From positions 5,456,001 through 5,520,000 of the forward strand of contig NC_133293.1 of the NCBI RefSeq assembly GCF_005239225.2: a stretch of 64,000 nucleotides of DNA. Direction: 5' to 3'. Position numbers and translations under genes: made by a program. Under the pieces are notes generated by a model, which worked only from the letters and a program-made list of their open reading frames with translations, was not told the origin of the DNA and ran no database searches. Source of the DNA: Populus alba. Lineage: Eukaryota; Streptophyta; Magnoliopsida; Malpighiales; Salicaceae. Of the stretch, positions 37,348 through 48,769 are shown one piece after another. The stretch's first letter is position 1. Each line of letters begins with the position of its first letter.

Positions 37348-38671
37348 TGTCGCACTCGACATCGTGGCGATCCTAAAAATAATCCTCGAATATGGAAAAA
37401 GAACATATTTCTGGCATCCGGTTCTTTTAAGGAAAAAAGTCTCGTTTGAGGAGTCGCCATCTAGTATTGTGGTCACTAGAAACCCTAACTGGTCAGCAGA
37501 GATTCCATAGTTCGGGATTGGTTACGTAAAAGAGAAGATATTATCACCCCTTAAATGTTCTGCCTAAGGCAAACTGCATTGCTGGTTTTGTCTTAAATTG
37601 CTACATGCTTATTAGTTTATACTATGATGATTTGTTTAAATATTCCTGACTCTAGCGCCAGTTAATATTTGAGCTCGAATAATTCCAACTCTGGCGTTGG
37701 TAAAAATTCGTAGCTAACAAACAATTAGATCAATATTCTTTATTTCCTACTCTAGCACCAGTGAACAAATAAATAAAAATAAATTTATTTTTATGCATGC
37801 ATATATTTTTTTATTTTTCTAGCTAAATAAAATAAAATACAACGAATAAAAATAATATAAATTTAAATCAATATTTTTATTCCTAACTCTGGCACCAGTG
37901 AATAAACCAATAAATTTACATTATTTTTATTCATGATATACATTTTTTTATTTTTTTCTACCTTTTTTATTTTTCTGTTTTTTTATTTTTTTTTCTTTTT
38001 TTGGGTTGGGCCCTAGCTCAGCCTACATGGGCGTCTTCAAAACGACGCTGTTTGGGGATAACAGTTGCCATTTTCACTTTGACCCGCAAAGTTTCAACAT
38101 TTTATAATTAAGCCCCTGGTTTAAACTGTAATTGCCCCCAAACGTTAATATTTCTTCAATTAAGTCCCTGATTTCATTAATTTAATTAAATCCAAGTCCA
38201 ATTAAGTCTCAAAACTTAACAATTCTCCAATTAAACCCTTAATTGGATTAATTAAATCAATTCCAAGCTTAATTAAGTCTCAAAACTTATCAATTCTCCA
38301 ATTAAATCCTTGATTGGATGAATTAAATCAATTCCAAGCTTAATTAAGTCTCAAAACTTATCAATTCTCCAATTAAATCCTTGATTGGATGAACTAAATT
38401 AATTCCAGGCTTAATTAAGTCTCAAATTTATCAATTCTTCAATTAAACCCTTAATTGGATGAATTAAATTAATTATAAGCTTAATTAGATTAATTCCAAA
38501 GTTTAATTAGACCCCAAAACTTCCAATCATGTTGCCCTTAACCCAAATTTTAATTCATTCTTCATTTATTTCATTTTACTTGTTTTTTTCATCATTATTT
38601 TTTTTCATCAATTTTTTTTATTCTTTTTAGTAAATAAAAATAATAAAATGGTCAAAAATTGGGTTATGACA
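37348..38671 (-). mobile_element. Left (3') LTR, internally deleted
   Basis: Starts TGTCGCACTCG and ends GGTTATGACA. At 1324 bp it is about 1.1 kb shorter than its partner. Colinear similarity breaks after CTCAGCCTACATGGG (about 38032) and resumes at CGTCTTCAAAACGACG, removing what lies at about 44180-45232 in the partner, including the hairpins and TATA box. A second loss of about 60 bp lies at 38128, between C-runs. Confidence 0.9.
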
Positions 38672-38686
38672 GTTGCCCCCTCTTTA
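38672..38686 (-). other. Polypurine tract
   Basis: On the minus strand AAAGAGGGGGCAAC ends directly against the LTR start TGTCATAACC. This purine run is the expected plus-strand primer site and confirms the minus orientation. Confidence 0.8.
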
Positions 38687-39049
38687 TAATATTTACTATG
38701 CAAAGATATTGGAAAATTTCATTTTCCTTTAGCTTTGTGTAGTAAATTTATAAAGAAAAGTAAACACAGAAAGAACTTTTTTTTTTTTTTTATTTTTTTA
38801 ATTTTTTTTTAGTCTTGAAAACTTTGAAAGTAATAGATGGACACACGACCTTTACAGAGAGATGTAGAAATCAAGAAACAAGTCATTTGGAAGATAACCC
38901 ATTTTTTTGTTTTTTTTTTTAATCTTGAAAACAATAGATGGACACATGACCTTTATAGAGAGATGTAGAAATCAAGAAACAAATCATTTGGAAGACGATC
39001 CACTTTTTTTTGTTTTCTTAGAAGTGGTCTCATTGTGATGGGTGACCTA

Positions 39050-39540
39050 CCCAAGTAAAAAAGGAAAATGAGGGCTCGAAGGCACACTCAAAAGAATGTG
39101 AGGGCTCAAAGGCACTCAAAAAGTAAAACGAGTGCTCAAAGGCGCTCGAGGAGGAAGGTGAGTGCTCAAAGGCACTGGTGCTCAAAGACACTTGAAGGGG
39201 CAAGCGAGTGCTCAAAGGCACTGGTGCTCAAAGGCACTTGAAGAGCAAAGCGAGTGCTTAAAGGCACTTGAAGAGGGCTCAAAGGCGCTCGAAGAGAAAC
39301 AAGGGCTCAAAGGCGCTCCAAGAGGAAAGCGAGTGCTCAAAGGTACTCAAAAAGGAAAGCGAGTGCTCAAAGACACTCGAAGAGGAAAGCGAGGGCTCAG
39401 AGGCGCTCGAAAAGGAAGGCAAGTGCTTAAAGGCACTCGAAGGAGAAAGCGAGGGCTCAAAGGCACTCGAGAACGAAGGTGAATGCTCAAAGGCACTTCA
39501 AAAGAAAAGCAGGTGCTCAAAGGCACTCGAAGAGGAAGAA
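39050..39540. repeat. 30-bp minisatellite in the retrotransposon 3' region
   Basis: About 15 units of the type GAGTGCTCAAAGGCACTCGA followed by AGAGGAAAGC, with unit-length variants. The unit length is a multiple of three, so long open frames appear on both strands (for example 39162-39612 plus); they encode only a repeated decapeptide and are not credible genes. Position between gag and polypurine tract matches the hypervariable 3' region of Ogre/Tat elements. Confidence 0.93.
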
Positions 39541-39612
39541 AAGCACGAAGATTTTTCAGATGGCCTATTTCTTATGGGCGGCCTTCCCATGTTGAAAAAT
39601 TCTCAAAGATGA

Positions 39613-41934
39613 AAAACATTCAACATCAATTTTGATCTTTGGCCATTTCAAGTTAGCCTTCCACTTGATGGATTCCGTTGGAATTTTCTCATATGAAATT
39701 TAAAAAAACTCATTGTCCAATGTCTCAAATTTTAGATGATATGCATGCATCTTTACCTGTTTTGAAATATAAGCCCCCATTTCTTCTTAGTCTTCTCGTT
39801 GCTTGGTTGGTGAGATCTTGCTATCTGATTTGAGTCATCTTTATCGTTTGGCTTTCTAGCCCACTCGAGTTAGCCCATATAAGTCTTTTTCCAGATTTGC
39901 TTGGACAACTCAACCTTTGTGGTGCCTATTGTGACCCACTTGCTTGCTCAAGATTTTTTTGACTCGTCAAATAATTTCAGAGGATCATTCATTACCCCTC
40001 GTCTCACTGCTAAAAACATTCGGTATCACTTGCTGAAAGGATCAAGTTGTCTTTTGTAAACCAAAATGCCCCCTTGTCTAGTTGAAGGAAATTACTATCT
40101 CATTTTCTTGAATTTTTCCTTTTAAGCACAATGTTGCCCCCTTATAATGGTCATCGCCTTTAAGTGTGCTCCATTAGTGACTCAGACAAATAATGGTTTT
40201 AAGAGGTCATTCTCTCATTTCTATCCTTTTCAGTTTGGTGAAGGATATATGGGTCTAGAATGAATCTTGAAATCTTGATCTTGCATTTTGAAAACAAAAA
40301 TTATTTTGATATGAGTCAAACAATTTGCTTTTGAAATTTTGCAACTCCTTGGTATTTTCTTTCTTAAAAAAGAGATTATTTGCTCTTGTGTTTGGCAATG
40401 AGGTCTTCAGTGAAAATATATCATGAGATGACCTTTTATTTCAAAGTGAAGGGCTTGAGAAAAAACTCGAGGTTTTGTATGAGAAAAAATTGTCTCTTTT
40501 TGAACATTTATTTTTATCAGCATGAATAATAATGAATAGTTTATTCTTGATGTCATAAACTTATGAAAAAGTATTCTTTGCATTTTGAGAGCATTGTTTA
40601 TTGTTCTAGGTTGCTTGCTTGCTTGATTAGATATGACTTTTACAGGCACGTAATGTAGGCTGTGGTTTTTGGCTATGAAAGAAAAGGATTCATAAGGCTC
40701 AAAGAGTGTTTCAGGGTTTCAAAGACTGAGGATCACCATCAACAGTTTGACTATTGATGTCATTCATATTTTCTTTTGCCGCTCTTCTTTGATTTGCTGC
40801 TTTTTTTTTTTCTTTCTTTTTGTTTTGCTAGAGCATACTCACTTCATCTTGGTTATCACTTTTTCTTGTGATTTGGGCATGCCCCCTAGCATTTGAGTTT
40901 CTTGGGCTCTTTTGCCTTTTGGCTTTCTCACGGCTTTATCATCTTTCTTGATCATTGAAATTTCACTTTTCCCTAGTGTGGGGTGTGATCCTAGTCAGGT
41001 TTTTTCATGAAAGAAAAATTATTCAGGCTCAAAAAGGGATCGCAAGGGATGCACTTATTTTAGAAAGTGAAAGGAATAACAAAGATGACCTTTCCTCATT
41101 TCAAGCGCAAGCAGTTAAGATCAATAAACTTTGACCTTATCCAGTATGATGGTTTGGTCTTTGCAAAGATGTATTTCATGAGTCATGAGTAACGAGTTCA
41201 CTACATACCATTATTCATACATTTAAAAACACATGTTTCAAGAGTCATGGGGTAAGGGTGTTTATTCATTTCTTTTTTTCTTTCTTCTTTTTAGAGTTTG
41301 GTCACCTTTATGAAGGATACATTTAAAAACACATGTTTCAAGAGTCATGGGGTAAGGGTGTTTATTCATTTCTTTTTTTCTTTCTTCTTTTTAGAGTTTG
41401 GTCACCTTTATGAAGGAGTTGCTTGATTCACTTGTCATTCTACAAGTATAATGTCAAAAATATAATTTTTGAATAAACATCAAATTATCTTTGAAATCAA
41501 AATGCCAGATCAATTTTTTTTAAAACTCCAATAGGAAATTGATTTTGGTAAAGGAGATGAATTGTGTCTATGAGATCACGCAAGGCTTCAAAGATGTGTT
41601 TGTGAGTCTTTATAAGAAAACTCAGAAAAATGAATAAAGCTTAATCGTAAACACGATTGAATGACAAACTCATTATTTTCATTGAAACTTTAGAAAATAA
41701 GTTCAACAACAAAGAACTTATGACAACATCTTGGGTTATGAATATTGGCATGATAACATATAAAGAGGCTAAACATTTAGCAATCATTAATTGGAATTTC
41801 TGGAATCATTCATTCACCTTGACAAGGGCATCTTTTCAACAGTCAATTGAAGTCATATGTAGATCATTCTCGGCCTACTATCACCATAGCTTTATTTTCA
41901 AAACAGTTGATATCTGGGAGTCGATGCGAAGAAA
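39613..41934 (-). other. Non-coding 3' region of the retrotransposon
   Basis: No open frame with retroviral-type motifs is seen on either strand. It contains a perfect 100-bp tandem duplication (41217-41416). Pol would normally lie here. Confidence 0.6.
41217..41416. repeat. Perfect 100-bp tandem duplication
   Basis: Bases 41217-41316 are repeated at 41317-41416 without a visible difference, beginning ATACATTTAAAAACACATG. The identity suggests a recent event. Confidence 0.95.
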
Positions 41935-42927
41935 TTAACTATAGGAACGGTAAGTGCCTTGGCAACCACCTTTTGTGAAACCTTTCTTCTCAGTCGGGTT
42001 AGCAATCTTACCTAACCCAATAGCTTGTTCAATCCTTTCAGCTATAACAACCAGGTCAGTGAAATGTTGTGCAGAGCTTCTAACCAAGTATTCAAAGTAC
42101 GGAGCTTCAAAGGTGTTGGAAAATAAATTGATCATCTCTTTTTTCAATATGGGAGGATTAACTTGTGCAGCTACCTTACTCCATCTTCGGGCGTATTCTC
42201 TTATGGACTCCTTGTTGTTCTTCTCCATAGCTTGCAAGCTTAAACGATCAGGGCCCACGTCTATATTGAACTTATATTGCCTCATGAAGGCATCAACTAA
42301 GTCCTTCTATTTTTTAATCTTGGTATTGTCCAACCATATATACCAAGTGAGGGCAACATCACTCAAGCTGTCTTGAAAGAAATGAATCAGCAGTTTCTCA
42401 TCATCAACCACCTCGGCCATTTTGTTGCAATATGCTTTAAGATGAATTATAGGACATTGAGTTCCCGTATATTTGACAAATTCTGGCATTCTAAACTTTT
42501 TGGGAATGACAATGTTGGGCACCAAACACATCTCAATAGCCTTTATAGGATCATATAGGCGAATTCCCTCCATTGCTCTCAATCTTTGCTCTAGGGCAAC
42601 TAATTTTTTCATACCATCCTTTTTTACCCTCTTGCCCTTTTGAGATTCCTTTTCTATAGAATCAATGGTAAACGACATTCTCGTGGGGTATGCTGGTTGA
42701 AAACTCATGGCTTGTTGAAAATCAGATGACAACCCATTTGCCCCCAAATTATGTGGATTGAAGGGATTTGCGAGCATAGGTTTAGGCTGAGCTATAAGTG
42801 TTGCTTTTCTAGATTTATCTCTCAAGGCCTGCTCGAGTAGACTAGTAAGCCTTACGACTTCTTCCTTAAGATTGTCCACCTTTTTTTGACGTTGGGCTTC
42901 CAACTGGGCTTTTTCTTCGTTTTCCAT
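41935..42927 (-). pseudogene. Retrotransposon gag with one nonsense codon
   Basis: The frame starts MENEEKAQLEAQRQKKVDNL at 42927 and runs 206 codons to a TAG at 42307-42309. It continues in the same frame to the stop at 41935 (total about 330 codons). The N-terminus is a coiled-coil-like segment (RLTSLLEQALRDKSRKA). The core is the Retrotrans_gag fold: PKKFRMPEFVKYTGTQCP, LLIHFFQDSLSDVALTWY, then, after the stop, ESIREYARRWSKVAAQVNPP and SSAQHFTDLVVIAERIEQ. The related gag at 55.3-56.2 kb has tryptophan at the stop position (KIRRWKD), so a single TGG-to-TAG change explains it. No zinc knuckle is visible before the end. Confidence 0.9.
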
Positions 42928-43479
42928 TTGTCTAACGAGTGTTATAGATGAGTTTCAATGAGGAACCTATATTTCAACATGCTAAATGTAAATCATGTAA
43001 TTATACAAAAATGCTGAAGCAATTAAAAAAAATGCATATGAAATGCGGACTTGCCGTACATGGGGTGACAACCTAATAGGAAGATCCTAATTATTGAGTG
43101 CATCAAAGGGTTGATCATTATCTAGTTTCAAAGGGTCCCTTGCATGCTTAGTGATCGTCCATGAAAGGTCGATATGAGGCTTACAAGTAGTGTGAAGATA
43201 GAGGCCCTGAGTAATATCAGTTTGGCATATCAACCACTTCCAAGTAAACAATCAAACGAGAGTTGGATGGTTTCACGAGTCTTACCCAGGCTAAAGCATT
43301 AGGGTACCGTTACTTCCCCACTTTTCTTAGGATGTAAAGTGTGTGCTCTTAACGTGATGCATGGCAATATAAACAAGGATGCATGCTAAAGCAATAAATG
43401 CAAGAAAAATAAATAAACAATTAAACACAACAAACAAAATAACAATAATAAGACAAAAGACAAAGCTTGATCCTAAAGT

Positions 43480-43497
43480 CCCCAGCAGAGTCGTCAT
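43480..43497 (-). other. Primer-binding site of the gag-only element
   Basis: On the minus strand TGACGACTCTGCTGGGGA starts 2-3 bases inside the right LTR. It differs by one base from TGGCGACTCTGCTGGGGA, the site I recall for Ogre/Tat elements (assigned to tRNA-Arg). Confidence 0.75.
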
Positions 43498-44220
43498 TCT
43501 ATCGCACCCGACATCACAACGACCCTAAAAATAATTCTCTTGAATTATGGAAAAAGAACAAATTTCTGGCATCTGGTTCTTTTAGGGGAAACGGTCTTGT
43601 TTGAGGAGTCGCCACCTAGTATTATGGTCATTAGGAACCCTAACTGGTCAACAGAGATTCTATGGCTCGAGATTGGTTACGTAAAAGAGAAGATTTTATC
43701 ACCCCTTAAACGTTCTGCCTAAGGCAGACTGCATTGTTGGTTTTGTCTTAAATTGCCAAATATTTATTAATTTATGCTATGATGATTTGTTTATAATATT
43801 CCTGACTCTGGCGCCAGTGAATATTCGAGCTCGAATAATTCTAACTCTGACGTTGGTAAAACTTCGTAGCTAAAAAACAATTAGATCAATATTCTTTATT
43901 TCCTACTCTAGCACTAGTGAACAAATAAATAAAAATAAATTTATTTTTATGCATGCATATATTTTTTTATTTTTCTAAATAAATAAAATAAAATACAACG
44001 AATAAAAATAATATAAATTTAAATCGATATTTTTATTCCCGACTCTGGCGCTAGTGAATAAATCAATAAATTTACATTATTTTTATTCATGATATACATT
44101 TTTTATTTTTTTCTACCTTTTTTATTTTTCTGTTTTTTTATTTATTTTTATTTTTTTAGGATGGGCCCAGCTCAGCCCACATTGGCTGGGCTAGGACCTA
44201 GCCCCGCCCAGCCCAACCCG

Positions 44221-44336
44221 GTCACTGGCCCAAGCTAGTGACCTGGCTGGGCTACGTCCTGCACGCGTGAAGTAAATTCACGCGTGCTGCACTGTGCGAA
44301 GGTAATTAAATTACCTTCGCACAATGTTTAGAAACA
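44221..44336 (-). other. Three-hairpin cluster in the LTR leader, second copy
   Basis: Same arrangement as 31391-31496. Hairpin 1 has one mismatch (GCTAGTGAC), hairpin 2 keeps 11-bp perfect arms around a three-base centre (GCACGCGTGAA ... TTCACGCGTGC), and hairpin 3 keeps its long arms with one change near the end. Confidence 0.88.
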
Positions 44337-45073
44337 AAATATGCAGAGAATGAAGAGAAAGGAAAGACCGTACCTGCTTTGGGAGGCGAAGATGCTTGCA
44401 GCGCGGATGGATTCTCGCCTTTGCGTGTGACCTTGCCTTCTGCTTTCCTTTGCTGCCGTTCCTACTGCCTTTTCTGCTTTTTCTTTGTGTTCCTCTGTTT
44501 TCTTAGTTCTTGGGATGGAGGAATTAAGAAGATGATGATGCCGGTTCTCTCGGGTGGTTCTTCTTTCTTTGTTTTCTTGCTCTGTTTTAATCTGTGTTAT
44601 GCTTGAATCTGGAACTAAACCAAAGCTGGGTTTAGTCCTCTATTTTCTTCGTGTTCGTTTTCTCCCCCCTGTGTCTGCTTTGTTTCCTCTCTGTTTTTGC
44701 TCGTCTGGTGGTGTTCCCAGTGTTACTTCCTCTCCTTCGGTTTGTTCCCTTTTCTAGTTCTCTGTCCGATCTTCTCCGTCTAAGACGAAGACAATGGTGG
44801 TAAAAGCACGAGGTGCTGCTGGTTGATGGACCAAAATTTTCCCTGGTTCGGTTTCTCTCCCTCTCACTCCCCGGTTCTATCTTTTTTTCCCCCCACCCTT
44901 TCGTTTCTGTGTTCGCTGCTTTAGGTTGGTATTGGTTAGGAAAAGGTTTAATTCTGGTGTGGGATTCTAAAAAAAAGGCTTAAAATTCGGCTGGTATATG
45001 TGTGTTTCTCTCCTCTGGTTTCGTTCGTCCCCCCCCTCTCTCCAACCAGCCCCTGTTCTTCGAGTTCTCTCGG

Positions 45074-45081
45074 TTTATATA
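45074..45081 (-). promoter_or_regulatory. LTR TATA box
   Basis: TATATAAA on the minus strand within CCGACCTCTATATAAACCGA. Transcription would start near 45045, giving a leader of about 1.5 kb before the primer-binding site. Confidence 0.65.
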
Positions 45082-45932
45082 GAGGTCGGCGGGTTGGTAA
45101 TGGGTGGTAGGCTGAGGGTCAACCACCATTAAAGCACTCATAACTGAAGCCAACGGACGATTACTGTTGCAACGCCTCTCTGCCTTTACTGTCGAAAACC
45201 GTCGCTGGCTTAAAGAAGAAGAAGATGAACAACGTCTTCAAAACGACGTCGTTTGGGGATAACAGTGGCCATTTTCACTTTGACCCGCAAAGTTTCAAAC
45301 ATTTTATAATTAAGCCCCTGGTTTAAACTGTAATTGCCCCCCTGCATTTGCGCGCCATTTCCAATGTAATCCTTGGATTTTAATTTCGCAATTTGGACCC
45401 CAAACGTTAATATTTCTTCAATTAAGTCCCTGATTTCATTAATTTAATAAAATCCAAGTCCAATTAAGTCTCAAAACTTAACAATTCTCCAATTAAACCC
45501 TTAATTGGATTAATTAAATCAATTCCAAGCTTAATTAAGTCTCAAAACTTATCAATTCTCCAATTAAATCCTTGATTGGATGAATTTAATCAATTCCAAG
45601 CTTAATTAAGTCTCAAAACTTATCAATTCTCCAATTAAATCCTTGATTGGATGAACTAAATTAATTCCAAACTTAATTAAGTCTCAAATTTATCAATTCT
45701 TCAATTAAACCCTTAATTGGATGAATTAAATTAATCACAAGCTTAATTAGATTAATTCCAAAGTTTAATTAGACCCCAAAACTTCCAATCATGTTGTCCT
45801 TAACCCAAATTTTAATTCATTCTTCATTTATTTCATTTACTTGTTTTTTCACCATTATTATTTTTTTTTATCATCATTTTTTATATAATAATAATAATTA
45901 AAATAAAAATGGTCAAAAATTGGGTTATGACA

Positions 45933-45937
45933 AGAAC
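45933..45937 (+). repeat. Target-site duplication, right copy (AGAAC)
   Basis: Matches 37343-37347. The host sequence resumes with TTGGATAC, restoring the AAGAACTTGGATAC motif of neighbouring array units. Confidence 0.9.
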
Positions 45938-48271
45938 TTGGATACAAACACCTGATGCTAAGGCTATCAAGCCGTGGGCACTAGGCCAGACTCGCAAACT
46001 TGCCTGTTGGGTCTCTTTTGACTTGTGTCTGGGGCTAACAGCCAAGTCCACGTACCCTGGACTTGGTCCCCACCCAAGTCTAGGTACATTGGACTTGGTA
46101 GCCTACCAAGTCCACGTATACCTTGGACAAGGCCGCCGCCAAGTCTAGGTGTATACTGGACTTGGCCGCTCCCAAGTCCACCTGTCCATCATCTGGACCC
46201 ATATGTAATAAGTCCATCATTCGAACCTAAATATAATGGGTTCATCTTCGAGACCCAAATATAATGAATCCAACATTTGTACCCATCTCTCTTGAGTCCG
46301 CACAAGACCCAAGGCTGATGCATCCATCGACAAAGTTGGACCCAAGAGAGGTGGGTACGGATGCCGGACCCAAGTATTTTGATTATAAGTAATATTATTC
46401 ATATAATAATTAATAAATTTGTAGAAAATATTATAAATATTAAAAAGAAAAAATAGATTTGATTTGTATGGTAAAATTAAGAATTAATATTACTATTATT
46501 GTTGTTGTTGTCATCATTAGTAATTTTTTTTAAAAAAATTGTTATTGCCATTGAAGAAAAACCATAATTGTTTTTTAAAAAGAATGAAAAATATAAGAAC
46601 TTGGATATAGACACCTGACGCTAGGTTAGACCCGCGTGCCTGGTCGCGCCCCCGGGCTACAGACACTTAGCGTTGGGTCTACCTGGCCTTGGGCAATAAG
46701 GACTGACCCATGCGCATGGCTGAACCCAGACAAGTGAGTATGTAGGCTTATGCCCTGGTCTACAAACCCGTGCGCAGGGATTGCATACTTGTACGATGGG
46801 TACAGACCCAGGTAAGCGGATCTGAAGGCCCATTGCCTAGGGTGTGAAGACCTATGTGTTGGGTCCTGCGTCAAGACCCAATTGTCACGGGTCCGGTGTC
46901 AAGACCCAAGTTTCTTGGGTCTTAGGTTTCTAAATATAATTATTTGTATTATACATATAATTATTTTGATTATAATTAAAAGTATTGATATCAAAAATTA
47001 TATTATTTGTCTTATAATTAAAAGTATTGATATAAAATATATTATTATTTGTCTTATAAATATGATTATTTTTTGTTATTATTAATATTAAAAATACTAT
47101 TATTTGTATTATAAATATTATTATTGTTAAAATTATTAATAAAATACTTATTAAATTGAACAAAATATTATTAATATTGAAAAAAAATAGATTTCACTGG
47201 AAGGGTAAAATTAAAAAGTATTATTATTATTATCATTAATAAATTTAAAAAAAATATTATTGCTATTGAAGAAAAACCATAAATTTGATTTGAAATGATT
47301 AAAAAACTATGAGAACTTAAATCATGCAAGTTTAATATTATAAATATTATTACTATAAAAATATATATAATTGATTTCAAGAGTAAAATAAATTATTATT
47401 ATTATTATTATCATTAACTTGGATCAGACATCCCCTTCGAGACCCAAAAAACTTGGAGCTGGAAAGGACGCCTCACCAAAGTTGCTTGAGTGTGGCAGGA
47501 GTGTAGACTTAAATCCTTTAAGTCTTGCAACCTCGCTTGACCCAAGACTATGTGTCCTGTGTATGGATCCAATTCTCATGGGTCATGTATCGGGACCTAA
47601 TTATCTTAGGTCTGTTGTTAGGATCAAAGGCTAATGGGTCATGCGTCAGGACCCAATTCACTTGGGTCCTACTTCAAGACTCAATTCTCTTGGGTCTGGT
47701 GTCAACACCCAAAGCTAATAGATGATGCTTCAAGACCTAATTTTCTTGGGTCTAGTGTGGGGATCCAAGGCTAACGAGTTTTATGTCAGGACCTAATTCT
47801 CTTGAGTTAGGCATCAAGATCTATTTCTCTTGGTTCTGGCATCAAGACCTAAGGTTATTGAGTCTTAAGTTTCTAAATATAATTATTTGTGCTATAAATA
47901 TTATTATTTTTATTATAATTAAAAGTATTCATATCAAAAATATTATTATTTTTATTATAATTAATATTATTAATAAAATAAGTAATAAATTTGAAAAAAA
48001 AATTATTATTAGTATTGAAAAACAACCATATATTTGATTTGAATGATAAAATGAAAAATTATTATTATTATCATTAATAAATTTGAAAAAAAATATTATT
48101 GCTATTGAAGAAAAACCATATATTTTATTTGAAGGGATTCAAAACTATGAGAACTTGGGTCAGACCAGTTTAATTATTAATATTATTATACTCATTAATA
48201 TTATTAAATTTGAAATAAATATTGCCACTATAAAAAAACATAGAATTAATTTGAAGGGTAAAATCAATTAC

Positions 48272-48330
<59 letters not shown>

Positions 48331-48480
48331 TGGGTCATATATCACCTTCCAGACCTAAGAAACTTAAGGCTGGAAAGGGGCGCCTCACCCAAGTTACTTG
48401 GGTGTGGCATGAGCGCAGACCCAAATCCCTTAGGTCTTGTAACCCCGCTTGACCTGGGACTATGTGTCTTGCGTGAGGAC
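45938..48480. repeat. Complex tandem repeat array, right part
   Basis: Continues the array of 35640-37342. GAAC-TTGG-type unit junctions occur at about 46592, 47312 and 48151, so units are about 0.66-0.84 kb. The GC-richer halves carry short palindromic minisatellites: CCAAGTCCACGTA/TGGACTTGG segments of about 34 bp at 46045-46190, and AGACCCAATTCTCTTGGGTCT segments at 47570-47860. AT-rich halves contain (ATT)n runs. Confidence 0.75.
48272..48328. repeat. (ATT)n microsatellite
   Basis: About 19 uninterrupted ATT units at the end of an AT-rich array half. The open frame over it is an artefact. Confidence 0.97.
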
Positions 48481-48769
48481 CCAATTCTCATGGTGAATCG
48501 TGTTGTTGATTATATTAATTATCATTTTTATGATGTTAGTGGTGGCTTTAGAGGTGTTGTTGATGATGAAGATGACAATGATAATGATAGTGATGAAGAT
48601 GTTGAATTGTTTTGGAAGTGGTAGTTTGATAAAAAAAAAAAAGTTACTTTTGTTCACAACTAGGGCTTTAAACATTTATTATATTAATTATATGCACAAA
48701 GAACCTTATATGATTTCATATAATATAAACATGAAAATGTTGACTGAAGTTCTAAGAGGATATTGGGAA

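Larger units (their letters stand above)
37348..45932 (-). mobile_element. Complete, gag-only Ty3/gypsy element (Ogre/Tat-like, non-autonomous)
   Basis: The element is 8585 bp with LTRs at both ends, 5-bp target duplication AGAAC, a primer-binding site beside the right LTR, a polypurine tract beside the left LTR, and a minus-strand gag. It therefore reads right to left. Between gag (ending about 41935) and the polypurine tract there are about 3.2 kb of non-coding sequence with a minisatellite, and no protease, reverse transcriptase or integrase. Known Ogre/Tat elements have the same kind of primer site, long LTRs and a tandem-repeat 3' region. The gag-only layout recalls the TR-GAG elements described in plants. 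It would need proteins from a relative to move. Confidence 0.88.
43500..45932 (-). mobile_element. Right (5') LTR, full length
   Basis: 2433 bp, from TATCGCACCCG (TG mutated to TA) to GGTTATGACA. It contains the U3 palindrome AAACGACGTCGTTT (45241-45254), the minus-strand TATA box (45074-45081), and the three-hairpin cluster (44221-44336) downstream of it. Confidence 0.9.

Noticed and set aside
39050..39540. Regularly spaced repeats resembling a CRISPR array
   Set aside because: The units are directly adjacent without unique spacers, in a plant nuclear retrotransposon.
39162..39612. Open frames of 106 and 114 codons with repeated SECSKALEEE-type peptides
   Set aside because: They are the translation of a 30-bp minisatellite. 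Frames are open on both strands simply because the unit length is divisible by three.
41954..42376. 140-codon plus-strand frame
   Set aside because: Antisense to gag; the minus strand has the Retrotrans_gag motifs.
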